A stretch of DNA of 64,000 nt from Hydrogenophaga sp. BPS33 (lineage in GTDB: Bacteria; Pseudomonadota; Gammaproteobacteria; Burkholderiales; Burkholderiaceae_C), in assembly GCF_009859475.1 (NCBI RefSeq), contig NZ_CP044549.1:4464001-4528000 (forward strand), given 5' to 3'. Below, one piece after another: positions 1 through 7,760 of the stretch; position 1 is the first letter of the stretch; every line of letters starts with the position of its first letter. The notes beneath the pieces were generated by a model, which worked only from the letters and a program-made list of their open reading frames with translations, was not told the origin of the DNA and ran no database searches. The translations under genes and the position numbers were made by a program.

Positions 1-843
1 GCCAAGAAGCCGGCAAAAGCGCTCTTGGTAGGCGGAGAACTCCTCGCGAATGAAGGCATCGGGAAAGGCCGCTTTGAGAGGACGGACCTCCAGGTTGGCG
101 GCTAAAAACGTGTCTTTGAGCTCAAGGAGGTCGAACTCGCGCTCGAGGACCATGTACTGATGACGCACGTCGCGCTGATTGCTCGAGCTCCCCCGTATCC
201 AAAGCACCATGGCCAGCGTGACCACTTGGCCCTGCATGTTGCGGTAAGTGGCTGCGAGCGCAGTGAGCGTGGTCTCCGATCGCAAGAACTTCTGAACGGA
301 TTCCCGTTCGGAGTTACTTTGTCGCGCCCAGGCACCTCGGATATAGGTCACCAGATTTCGGTCTGTTCCCCGGCGCTCTGTCCCCATTGCGGCAGCGTTG
401 AAGTGCCGATAGCTGCCAGGGGTTGTCAAGGCTGCGAGCGCGTCAAGCACGGTGCTCTTACCAGAGCCAGAACTACCCACAAAGAGATGGCCCTTTGCTG
501 CGATTGGGAAGTCGGCTAGGCCGTGAAAGGTGCCCCAGTTGTAGACCTGCATGCGGCGAAGGCGAAACTGAGCGCGAACATCTGGGTCACTCGGCTCTTC
601 GAGCGCGTCGTCCATCGGAGTCGCGACCAACTTTGGAAATCCCGTTGTGGTTTGGCTAGTTGCATCTGCGGCGATGACCTGAACGCCCACGTCCGCACGG
701 CCAGTTGGAGCTACAACTTCAACGTCCGAAGGTTCTTTCAAGGGCTGACGCAACAGGAAGGCGGGAACCGTCGAGGCGAAGAGGTCCACGTCGGCCGCCG
801 AGGCCTCAGACATCCCCAAGGCAGGGTTTTCTTGATCGCTCAC
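1..843 (-). CDS. jetC: JetC, Wadjet SMC-like ATPase (N-terminal part, runs off window)
   Basis: This is the first ~281 residues of a MukB/SbcC-like ATPase, the motor of the Wadjet (JetABCD) complex that extrudes and cleaves circular plasmid DNA. It starts at a GTG whose TGA overlap with jetB (GTGA) signals translational coupling. After a ~90-residue acidic leader comes the head-domain start (R-M-Q-V-Y-N-W-G-T-F-H-G) and a clear Walker A, GSSGSGKST, at residues 123-131. A glycine-rich AMGTERRGTDRN stretch follows, as in SMC-like heads. The coiled coil, Walker B and signature motif lie outside the window. Identification rests on the Walker A and on the two upstream genes, which are the diagnostic Wadjet partners. 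jetD would be expected just beyond the left edge. Confidence 0.9.
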   Translation of the reverse strand, partial: MSDQENPALGMSEASAADVDLFASTVPAFLLRQPLKEPSDVEVVAPTGRADVGVQVIAADATSQTTTGFPKLVATPMDDALEEPSDPDVRAQFRLRRMQVYNWGTFHGLADFPIAAKGHLFVGSSGSGKSTVLDALAALTTPGSYRHFNAAAMGTERRGTDRNLVTYIRGAWARQSNSERESVQKFLRSETTLTALAATYRNMQGQVVTLAMVLWIRGSSSNQRDVRHQYMVLEREFDLLELKDTFLAANLEVRPLKAAFPDAFIREEFSAYQERFCRLLG

Positions 844-1553
844 GCGTCGTCCTCCAATTCCTCATCACCCGAACCGCCTTCCAGGGCGACGCCTTCCTGC
901 TTGCTCGCAGCCTCATAAGCCGCTGTCAAACGCTCTATCTCCTCCGCAGGGAAGAGCAGTTTGAGAGCGGACGAGACCTCCATGCGCTCATTGGAGCCAG
1001 CCAGCTTGCGCAGCAGCCCCAACTTCTTGGCCTTTTCCACGGCGGCTTCGCACTGGCGGCCAAACCTTGCCTGGTCGACGTTGTCGGATCGTTCGTAGAC
1101 CTTCAGATGCTCGAGCATCTCCTGGGGACTGAGCACCGCACGCTCGCCTTGGCTGTCTGCTTCCGTGAGCCGCAGCCGAAGAAAGAGAAGTAGAGCGGTC
1201 TCGATGAAGGTCAGCGTGTTGCGGCGCAGCAAGATAGGCACATCCACTTCGTCACTGACGACTTGCCGCAAGAATGCGACCTGGTGATCGCGGTCAAGCA
1301 CCAGGTCCAGAAACAGGTCATGCAGGCGGCTTCTCAGGACCGCCTCATCTCGAAGCACAACTTCCCAGGACTTGGTATGTCGCTGCCCATCCACAACGGG
1401 TCCGGCGAGCAACTGCACCAGAACACGCCGAGTCTCCAAGGTCAACTGGCCTGTATCGCCCTCGAAGCGCGTTTGCTGACTTTCTTGTAGGGCTTGGATG
1501 GACTGTACGACGGCGTCGCCGCCCTCATCCAAAGGCTCAGAGCTCGAGTTCAT
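840..1553 (-). CDS. jetB: JetB, Wadjet kleisin-associated subunit (DUF4194)
   Basis: This 237-residue DUF4194 protein is the MukE-like KITE subunit of the Wadjet complex, which bridges the SMC heads and the kleisin JetA. The reading frame is open further upstream, but that extension lies inside jetA and has jetA-shadow composition. The ATG giving MNSSSEPLDEGG is preferred: it overlaps the jetA stop by only 17 nt and the family-like sequence begins there. Visible family features are a helical N-half (VLVQLLAGPVVDGQRH), the V-P-I-L-L-R-R-N-T-L-T-F-I-E-T-A core and a winged-helix-like C-half that ends in a very acidic tail. It is coupled to jetC by a GTGA overlap. Confidence 0.88.
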   Translation of the reverse strand: MNSSSEPLDEGGDAVVQSIQALQESQQTRFEGDTGQLTLETRRVLVQLLAGPVVDGQRHTKSWEVVLRDEAVLRSRLHDLFLDLVLDRDHQVAFLRQVVSDEVDVPILLRRNTLTFIETALLLFLRLRLTEADSQGERAVLSPQEMLEHLKVYERSDNVDQARFGRQCEAAVEKAKKLGLLRKLAGSNERMEVSSALKLLFPAEEIERLTAAYEAASKQEGVALEGGSGDEELEDDA

Positions 1554-3012
1554 GAATGTCCTTGCGGAGAAAGAAGATACTTGGTGCCTGAGCGCGACGA
1601 CGCTCTCCATCGCTGCCGGTCCACTCGATTTGGCAAGGGGTCGCATCCACGACCTGTCCGTGCTGCTGCGCCAGTGAGATGTACCCCACCACACTGCCAA
1701 GCCCCTGCTCCGCGTCGTAGCGCTCAAGCAAGTCGTTCAGGCTCACCACGTCCCTCTCGCCGAGCAAGCTGACGATGTTGTGCTTGAGCCCTCGGATGTC
1801 GATTTCCGACTGCCGCACCATGCTCGCGAAGTCCTCCAGCGAGAGATCGCTCTCCGGGATGAGGTCCATGTCTGTCGACGCGATACGCGAAGCAGGGTCC
1901 AATGCGCCCCATTGCGCGATCGAAGAGACTTTTGCACCCGTGAAGGTGAGCGTGTACCCGATGCCCCCGTTTGCGCGAAGCTTCTCCTTCGCATCCAAGG
2001 CTCCCCTCATCCCGTTGCGAATCAGCCCATGCAAGCGCCGGTTTTCTCGGAACTCACGGCTCTTGACGAAGCTCTTCAGGCTACGCGCGAAGGTCTGTTG
2101 CGTCTCATGTACCTCTGAACCCTCATCGAGCAAAGAAGATGTGAGGTTGCGAAGCTGTCGCCGCTCGGTGGTGTTGAGAGACCGTGAAAACGCGCGAGAA
2201 CTCACAGCGTCGATAGCTTCGTGGAGTACTGCGGACTGTTCGGGGTCGTTGAGCAGGCGCCAGAATGCGTTAAAGGTCTTTCCTGCCTCGCTCTCTCCGA
2301 TGAGATCCACCCCTGCAAACACTTTTTCCAGGAGAGCACCACGGCTGCCTTCAAAGTCCATGAGTTGCTCACGAAGACCTCGATTGAGGTCGTAGAATTC
2401 TTCCCGAACTACCCGAAAATCCGACACCAACTCCTCGGCCAAGTGCAGGATTTCGCGGGCACGCTCCAGCGCTCGATCCTCTGGGAGCACCTGGATGTCG
2501 CCGCTGTTGACCCTCGCAATTTCTTCGTCAAGACGAGCGCGCTGCTCCAGCAATGAGGCGAGCCGACTTTGGCGGTCGCCGTCAGTCTCGTCGGCCAGGC
2601 TCCGTAGCTGAGAGATGACGATAGCCAAGTGACTCTCTGTGGCACTGCGTCTAGGTTGGGAGCTGCTCATCAGGAATCGCACGGCGGAGGCCGCATCACT
2701 GGTGAGCGTGTATTCCTCCTCCGATGCACCAGCAGGCAGTCGGCGGGAAAGCCAGCCTGAGTTGAGCCACTCGTTCAGATAACCAGTGGCCTCGTGTGGC
2801 AAGTCGTTCCCGGCGGCACGAAGCGCTTGCAAATCCCGAGTAAGCCTTTCCTCCATCACCGAAGCGGAAAGAGCCTTGTCTGCACCCAGAAGCAAATTGT
2901 TCAGCAGGGCAGCAATCAAAGGCGCGCGATCTGCCTGCAACAGCTTCCACGTCGGTAGCTCTCGTTGATTTCTCAGCGTTGCGGCGACGCGAACAAGCGC
3001 GGCGCCGCTCAC
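1537..3012 (-). CDS. jetA: JetA, Wadjet kleisin-like subunit (DUF3375)
   Basis: This 491-residue DUF3375 protein is the MukF/kleisin-like subunit of the Wadjet anti-plasmid system. An N-terminal winged-helix region (TWKLLQADRAPLIAALL...) leads into a long helical coiled-coil segment (residues ~130-220, with EEIARVNSGDIQVLPEDRAL) and a C-terminal domain that ends IFFLRKDIHELEL. Length and domain order fit the family. The start is GTG with an AAGGA about 7 nt upstream. A stronger GGAGGGGAG lies further up, in front of a 9-codon ORF (MTRNTKDAQ) whose TGA overlaps this GTG, so initiation may be coupled to a leader peptide. It is the first gene of the operon visible here. Confidence 0.92.
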   Translation of the reverse strand: MSGAALVRVAATLRNQRELPTWKLLQADRAPLIAALLNNLLLGADKALSASVMEERLTRDLQALRAAGNDLPHEATGYLNEWLNSGWLSRRLPAGASEEEYTLTSDAASAVRFLMSSSQPRRSATESHLAIVISQLRSLADETDGDRQSRLASLLEQRARLDEEIARVNSGDIQVLPEDRALERAREILHLAEELVSDFRVVREEFYDLNRGLREQLMDFEGSRGALLEKVFAGVDLIGESEAGKTFNAFWRLLNDPEQSAVLHEAIDAVSSRAFSRSLNTTERRQLRNLTSSLLDEGSEVHETQQTFARSLKSFVKSREFRENRRLHGLIRNGMRGALDAKEKLRANGGIGYTLTFTGAKVSSIAQWGALDPASRIASTDMDLIPESDLSLEDFASMVRQSEIDIRGLKHNIVSLLGERDVVSLNDLLERYDAEQGLGSVVGYISLAQQHGQVVDATPCQIEWTGSDGERRRAQAPSIFFLRKDIHELEL

Positions 3013-3739
3013 TGAGCGTCCTTAGTGTTGCGGGTCATCTCCCCTCCTGGGCCGGGTCCAACATACGGGTGGAAAAACACCCTAAATGTAACGGGGAGCT
3101 GCTGAGGTGGGACGAGCGCCTTGAGCGTGAAAAAACCCATACCACTTCCGACTTCGTCGGCCTTGTGCGGCGAATTCTTTGCGCTGCAGAAGCTCGAGCG
3201 AGCGAATGGTGTCCCGCACGCTCCAAGTGGAGACGCTCCAGACGCAGAGCGAAGCACAGGCGCCCATCTCAAGGAATTCGGCTATCACGCACCGACTGCT
3301 CGCAGAGGTCAAGTGCCGGATCCACAGGCTCTCTGTTGACATATGCAACACAATCAATCATGTAGATGGCGATGACTACGAATTGACTCTCCCACACGTA
3401 GCGCATTTAACTTTCAGCCTCAACGGCGTCGTCGTGCGGCAGCCGTGCGTTCCCCTCAGTCATTCGGAGACGGTCGATTCAAGCCATGTCGCGAATTCCA
3501 GCTGATACAAAACACAGAAAGCCCCTGAGTTCGCCGAGAAGCCACGAGGACGCAGGTACTTGGCCACGTCATGCGCCGTTGCCCGAGGCGGTGAATGGCG
3601 CTGGAAGACGTCGACGACGGATGTCCTGCAGAACGCTCACAGATCATCACCACCGACGAGCGCCTGGGCATCAGTGCTTCTGGCACCGCAGGTCTAGTGC
3701 GAGCGGTGCCGGAGAGCATGCACGACGGTGCTTGAGACT
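3013..3739. other. Intergenic stretch, no supported gene
   Basis: About 730 bases between jetA and the next minus-strand gene. Several frames are open for 60-125 codons, but none has a good start or recognisable sequence. The best candidate is a plus-strand 46-codon frame at 3595-3735 (MALEDVDDG...ISASGTAGL...), preceded by a purine-rich GAGGCGGTGA. Its composition is protein-like, but I do not recognise it. The jetA promoter should lie in the right half of this stretch, but I cannot pick one. Confidence 0.4.
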
Positions 3740-4123
3740 TCATGAGGGCGACCTCACTTGCCCGGTGAGCAACTGGTACTGCTCACCACTGTCTCCTCGT
3801 ATCTGCGCATCTAGGCGCGCAGCGAGTGCGGCGGCTGCTCTCCAAACGGGATGGCCTGTCTGAGTGGATTCGAAGCGCAACGCGAAGCGGGCGCTGTTCT
3901 CCGCCCAGCGAAACACGGGCTGCCAGGAGCCGTCCGGAAACAGCACCTCCACATCCCCTACGCCGACGCCGAAGCGCATGACGTCGGCGACGTTTGGATT
4001 CGTGAGCGCGTGTGAGGTCCTGTCTGCCAAGCGAATGCCACGCTCGCTGGCCACTGCTGCCTGCCATTCTGTGAAAGCGATCAGACGCCCGCTCGGTCTT
4101 TCAATGTGTAGCTCGTATGCCAT
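3740..4123 (-). CDS. Conserved hypothetical protein, 127 aa
   Basis: A soluble alpha/beta-looking protein with no signal peptide or membrane segment. It opens MAYELHIERPSGRLIAFTEWQAA, a pattern in which a bacterial ORF gives a short beta strand, then a helix containing EW. Later come VEVLFPDGSWQPVFRW and a helical VWRAAAALAARLDAQIRGDSGE. I recall similar small proteins in proteobacterial genomes, sometimes beside toxin or defence genes, but I cannot name a function. The coding composition is good and the ATG start is clear. It sits alone between Wadjet and the IS607-type element. Confidence 0.6.
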   Translation of the reverse strand: MAYELHIERPSGRLIAFTEWQAAVASERGIRLADRTSHALTNPNVADVMRFGVGVGDVEVLFPDGSWQPVFRWAENSARFALRFESTQTGHPVWRAAAALAARLDAQIRGDSGEQYQLLTGQVRSPS

Positions 4124-4157
4124 GGCGGTACTTTAATACTGCACAAGTGTGCACCGT

Positions 4158-5756
4158 TCAAATTCCGTGGACATTTGTTCCACGCACGCCAGCCAAACGG
4201 TGAAGCTGACGATTCGGAGGACGGGCTCTCACCGCGCCAGCATCGGATTGACCTCTCGAAGCGACACGAGCGGCGTTGACCACCTGTACAGCTTCAAGGG
4301 CTGCGATTCTTCGCAACCGATGCCACCCTGCAAGGGTTCCTTGAACCTTGGAGCGCACCTTCGCCCAGTGCGACCACTCATGCATCGAACGATTCCTCGC
4401 GGGTAGCTCGATGATGAGATGGTCGCCCCTGCCGTCCGGAATGACCGGTCGACGGGGCGCGGCTTCTCCAAAGCCCATGCCACGACGCGCGATTGCCATC
4501 GCCGCGGCCTGATGTACTGAGACGCCGAGGGGCTTGGCGTACTTCACCCGTCCGATGACGGACGTGTATGCGGGGTTGACCTCCAGGCTTGCCACGCGCA
4601 TCAAGAGCGCGTTGCTCTGCAGCGACTGGATGAAGCCCGAATAGGCAAAGCTGGACAGTGCACGTGAAAGCTGGGCGTTTCGCCTGTCGCCGGCGAGTTC
4701 CTGCTTGCGACGGCTGAAGTCCAGTTTCTCGTGTACAAGCGGCTTGCCCACCTTCGCCGCGTAGCCGACCACAGCCTTCGCGGCAGATCGAACAACTTCC
4801 TGGCGCTGCCGGGCAGTCTTGCCGTGGGTGACACAAGGTACCGAGAACCGATGCACCAGGTTGCCGAAGCGGTCGACCTCGGAGACAGCCAGGTGCTCGG
4901 CGTTGATGTCCACGCCCACCGTGCCGAGCTGCAGGTCGGGCTTGCTGCGGTAGTCTGCTCTCGCGGTGCTGGCGAAGACACGCCAGCCCTTGTCATCGCG
5001 CAGGAAGCGGTAGCTGATGGCCTGCTTCTCATCCAGCGCCGCCAACAGCTCCCACTGGCCGTGTTCGAACCAGACGTTGTGAAGCATGAGGTACTTCTCG
5101 CCCGGGTGCTCAATGAGTGCATCCGGCAGACGCAGGCGCAGGGAGAAGGTCCCGTTCTCGGCCACCGCTGCGGTGCAGCTCTGGTTGCCGGATGCTTCGT
5201 CCTTGGAACCCACCAGGCAGAACTGGCTGGATCGGGCGTCGCGCCAGGCAGATAGCCACTCGGCGTGGTCCCTGAAGCCGCTGGCGGCCAGGTCGAACTG
5301 AGCTCGGAAGAGCTTGCGGCTGCCGAAGCACAATGCCACCCGCCCAGTCGACAGTTCGAGCTCCTTGGCCTCCAGGCGGGCTAGTCGACGCTTCTTGGCC
5401 GCCCAGGACCGGCGCTGGGTCGCGTCCAGCGGCCCGGCGCACTTAAGCAGCTTGGCCAGCGACCGACGCACGGCCTTCAGGTCTTCGCGGACTTGGGCGA
5501 GAGCGGATTTGTTGACCTCCTGGCGTGAGGATATCTTGCCCTTGAGGAATACGGAGACGGCGTTGAACTGGCGGGCTGTGATGCGGTGCTTGGCGCAGAT
5601 GGTGCTCTTGAGCTTGTCCATCGCACGCACCTCGCCCGTGCGGCTATAGGCCGCGAAGAGCTCGTGCTCCACAAGCGCGTACAGACCCGCAAAGCGATTG
5701 AGCACCGCCATGTCGTGTCCGCCCAGCTGCACCCGGGTTTGAAAGGTCGCTTGCAT
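4158..5756 (-). CDS. tnpB: TnpB-related protein of the IS607 element, no zinc finger, altered RuvC-III
   Basis: This 532-residue relative of TnpB is from an RNA-guided nuclease family whose members make cuts next to a transposon end using an omega RNA. RuvC-I is visible as GVDINAEHLAV (Asp283) and RuvC-II as PLVHEKLDF (Glu343). The usual CxxC...CxxC ribbon is absent: the sequence passes directly from LEVNPAYTS to VSVHQAAAMAIARRG, where canonical members have D-x-N-A-A. His415 therefore sits where the third catalytic Asp is expected. A ~100-residue Arg-rich C-terminal extension follows. The N-half is long and helical. It may be a nuclease with a rearranged site or an inactive derivative. The ATG start lies 9 nt after tnpA. 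Confidence 0.8.
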   Translation of the reverse strand: MQATFQTRVQLGGHDMAVLNRFAGLYALVEHELFAAYSRTGEVRAMDKLKSTICAKHRITARQFNAVSVFLKGKISSRQEVNKSALAQVREDLKAVRRSLAKLLKCAGPLDATQRRSWAAKKRRLARLEAKELELSTGRVALCFGSRKLFRAQFDLAASGFRDHAEWLSAWRDARSSQFCLVGSKDEASGNQSCTAAVAENGTFSLRLRLPDALIEHPGEKYLMLHNVWFEHGQWELLAALDEKQAISYRFLRDDKGWRVFASTARADYRSKPDLQLGTVGVDINAEHLAVSEVDRFGNLVHRFSVPCVTHGKTARQRQEVVRSAAKAVVGYAAKVGKPLVHEKLDFSRRKQELAGDRRNAQLSRALSSFAYSGFIQSLQSNALLMRVASLEVNPAYTSVIGRVKYAKPLGVSVHQAAAMAIARRGMGFGEAAPRRPVIPDGRGDHLIIELPARNRSMHEWSHWAKVRSKVQGTLAGWHRLRRIAALEAVQVVNAARVASRGQSDAGAVRARPPNRQLHRLAGVRGTNVHGI

Positions 5757-5765
5757 GGCCAGGTC

Positions 5766-6329
5766 TCAGGCCTCGTGGGCCCGAGCAACCGTGGCCGCGG
5801 CCTTGCGCTTTGCGCTGCGGCGCCCGTAGAGCCTGGCGCAGAACGAGGTGAGCACCTCGCACATGTCGCGCACCAGGTCGTCTTCGAACTCCTTCTGCTC
5901 AACAGCCTGAACGCGTCGCCCAGAGACCGTCAGCGCCGCCTCGAGATAGTCGAATCCAAAGCGGCTCAGTCGCTCACGATGCTCAACAACCAGGACATCA
6001 AAGTCTCCGCGGCGCAGCAACGAAAGGAGTTTCGGGCGACTGCCGTTCATCCCAGATCCGACTTCGGCCACCACCGTGGCCACGCGCATACCCTGCCCGA
6101 CCGCGTGCTGGGTCAGGCGGGCAACCTGGCGGTCCAGGTCCGCTCGCTGGTCGGAGGACGATACCCGCGCATAGATGGCGGCGCCTCGCTCGGTGCGATG
6201 AGCGGCTTCCACCAGGATGCTGCCCGATGCGACCTGGTGCGCTGGCACGGGCAATGTCCCCTGGTGGAACCACCGCCATGCCGTCCTGTACGAAATTCCG
6301 TTGAGCTTGGCCCAGTCTTTGAGCTTCAT
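5766..6329 (-). CDS. tnpA: IS607-type serine recombinase/transposase
   Basis: This 187-residue protein has an N-terminal MerR-like helix-turn-helix (residues 1-45: MKLKDWAKLNGISYRTAWRW, then a wing). A resolvase catalytic domain follows, opening AAIYARVSSSDQRADLDRQ with the nucleophile Ser in the 57-59 run. Downstream resolvase signatures are EVGSGMNGSRPKL and VLVVEHRERLSRFGFDYLE. This HTH-first order is the hallmark of IS607 TnpA, which moves DNA through a synaptic serine recombinase mechanism. The length is slightly short of typical ~200 residues but nothing essential appears lost. It is transcribed with the TnpB relative. Confidence 0.9.
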   Translation of the reverse strand: MKLKDWAKLNGISYRTAWRWFHQGTLPVPAHQVASGSILVEAAHRTERGAAIYARVSSSDQRADLDRQVARLTQHAVGQGMRVATVVAEVGSGMNGSRPKLLSLLRRGDFDVLVVEHRERLSRFGFDYLEAALTVSGRRVQAVEQKEFEDDLVRDMCEVLTSFCARLYGRRSAKRKAAATVARAHEA

Positions 6330-6343
6330 TGACGCCTACCACA

Positions 6344-6361
6344 TTGAACATGTTTGTTCAA
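6344..6361. repeat. Perfect palindrome upstream of IS607 tnpA
   Basis: TTGAACA and TGTTCAA flank a TGTT spacer, forming a perfect 7+7 inverted repeat that ends about 15 nt before the tnpA ATG. It could be an operator bound by the recombinase's HTH domain or part of the recombinase end sequence. The position favours either; nothing in the sequence decides. Confidence 0.5.
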
Positions 6362-6365
6362 CGTA

Positions 6366-6788
6366 TAGGCACCTGTTTATTACCCTATCCGCATCTCAAA
6401 GGAGTTACGACCTAGGGCTACCCACCACACCTAGCACCTTTTTCACGTACTCTCTGGCCCCGGGACCCGCGGCCACCGTTCCCGAACGGTCGGCCAATGA
6501 ATCTTCCACCCGGAATGAAGCTCGCTGGTGATGGGCCTGTCGTGATTCGAGATGGCCGTCACAGCGCCGCGATCTACCGCCGACAGCGCGGGCTCGCTGA
6601 GCTCCAGATGCCGGCCATACCCAAACCCATCCAAGGTAGACGCAATTCGAACTCTTATGAGCCGCAAGCGACCAGCAACTACCTACTGTGCAAGCGAAAC
6701 CTTACTGCTTTGATATGAGTTCGGGCTTTCGAGAAACTCGCGGTGCAAACCACCACCGTGCAGGCATCGAAGCACCTTAACGATCTTG
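6366..6788. other. Intergenic stretch, nothing recognised
   Basis: About 420 bases between the IS607 element and the aspartoacylase gene. A 73-codon plus-strand frame starting at 6497 begins plausibly (MNLPPGMKLAGDGPVVIRD), but it has no ribosome site and turns into low-quality sequence. A CCGTTCCCGAACGG palindrome is present near 6475-6490. I see no supported gene. Confidence 0.4.
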
Positions 6789-7760
6789 TCAAGATAGCGC
6801 TAGTCGGCGCGCCAGCCGCACCACAGTCACGCCTTTGCGAGCCTGCCGCGTCGAAGGCATCACGAGCACGCAGTTGTCATATGGCGTCTTCACAGGTTCG
6901 CCGTCGTTGTCCCCGATCGCCGTGCCTGCATGGGGAATGACCTCCAAACCCTGGAAGGCCTCCGTGAAAGCGAAGTTCTGGCTTCTTGCCACCACGGCGT
7001 CGGTCACATGCAGGGCCCACTGGATAGGAGCGTCCGGCATCTTCCAGCCCGGCAACGAGCGCTGCGCAGATGATGCCGTGAGCGTGCCCGCGGCTACCAG
7101 AAAGCGCGCGCACTGGTCCCGCGCCACGCCGGCGCTCGCAGGGTCACGGTGGTACCCGCACTCGATCAGCAGCGAGCGCGTGTCGGGCTGTTCTGTATCA
7201 GGTTCGTCAAAACGGCCGTAGTCGCGCATACGCACGCCGTCCCGGTGGCCGGCATCCACCACCACGTGGACCGGGGCGCGCAATTCGCGGGCCAGCGCCA
7301 AGTTGCGCGCATGGGTGCCTACCAGCGAGAGTGGCAGGCCGGGCTCGTGCATGGAATGAAGATCCAGCAGCCAGTCGGCGCGCTGAACGAACGGTGCCAG
7401 CGCGGCGGCACGCCGGCGTTCGCACGTGTTGCCCATGGCCAGACGCCCCTGCACCCATTGCCGGTTCATGTCTTCATCGACGAAGCGCGATGCGTCGCCG
7501 TGGTTCGGGTCGAACCGGTCAAACGCGTCAAGGTTGCAGAACGCCAGGGTGAGCGAGCCGCAAGCCGGCCGCACACCGGCCTCCAGCAACTCCTTCAGGG
7601 CCCATGCTCCGCAGAGTTCGTTGCCGTGCACCAGTGCGCTCAACATCACGCGGCGCCCCGGTACATCGCTTTGAAAATGCCACACGCCTTCAACGCCGGT
7701 ATTTCCGGCGCGCCACGGGCCGAGATCGGGAGGGGTCAGCGAAAACACGATGCCTCTCAC
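6789..7760 (-). CDS. Succinylglutamate desuccinylase/aspartoacylase-family zinc hydrolase
   Basis: This 323-residue M14-like zinc carboxypeptidase-fold enzyme is of the AstE/AspA family, which hydrolyses N-acyl amino acids such as N-acetylaspartate or N-succinylglutamate. Zinc ligands are visible as VHGNE (His45, Glu48) and LLDLHSM (His135). The likely catalytic Glu is in LLIECGYH (Glu200), and N-A-F-C-N-L-D with E-D-M-N-R supplies the usual substrate-site residues. The start is GTG, overlapping the stop of the upstream solute receptor (GTGA). The two are therefore one operon, and the receptor probably delivers the acylated or carboxylic substrate. The exact substrate is not readable. Confidence 0.85.
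   Translation of the reverse strand: MRGIVFSLTPPDLGPWRAGNTGVEGVWHFQSDVPGRRVMLSALVHGNELCGAWALKELLEAGVRPACGSLTLAFCNLDAFDRFDPNHGDASRFVDEDMNRQWVQGRLAMGNTCERRRAAALAPFVQRADWLLDLHSMHEPGLPLSLVGTHARNLALARELRAPVHVVVDAGHRDGVRMRDYGRFDEPDTEQPDTRSLLIECGYHRDPASAGVARDQCARFLVAAGTLTASSAQRSLPGWKMPDAPIQWALHVTDAVVARSQNFAFTEAFQGLEVIPHAGTAIGDNDGEPVKTPYDNCVLVMPSTRQARKGVTVVRLARRLALS

Larger units (their letters stand above)
4130..6365 (-). mobile_element. IS607-family element (serine recombinase + TnpB relative)
   Basis: The two genes tnpA (serine recombinase) and a tnpB relative lie 9 nt apart in the IS607 order. IS607 elements lack terminal inverted repeats and insert between adjacent G residues, so the ends cannot be fixed by eye, and the limits given are approximate. 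A perfect palindrome (TTGAACA-tgtt-TGTTCAA) sits just upstream of tnpA. A GTGGA...TCCAC inverted repeat overlaps the 3' end of the TnpB gene, where TnpB elements usually encode their omega RNA. Comparison with an empty site would fix the borders. Confidence 0.75.

Noticed and set aside
1554..1727. N-terminal extension of JetB
   Set aside because: The extra residues lie inside jetA in another frame and lack family similarity; the ATG overlapping by 17 nt fits operon layout.
5586..6332. A 248-codon plus-strand frame opposite the IS607 recombinase
   Set aside because: It is the complement of tnpA, whose catalytic motifs are unambiguous.
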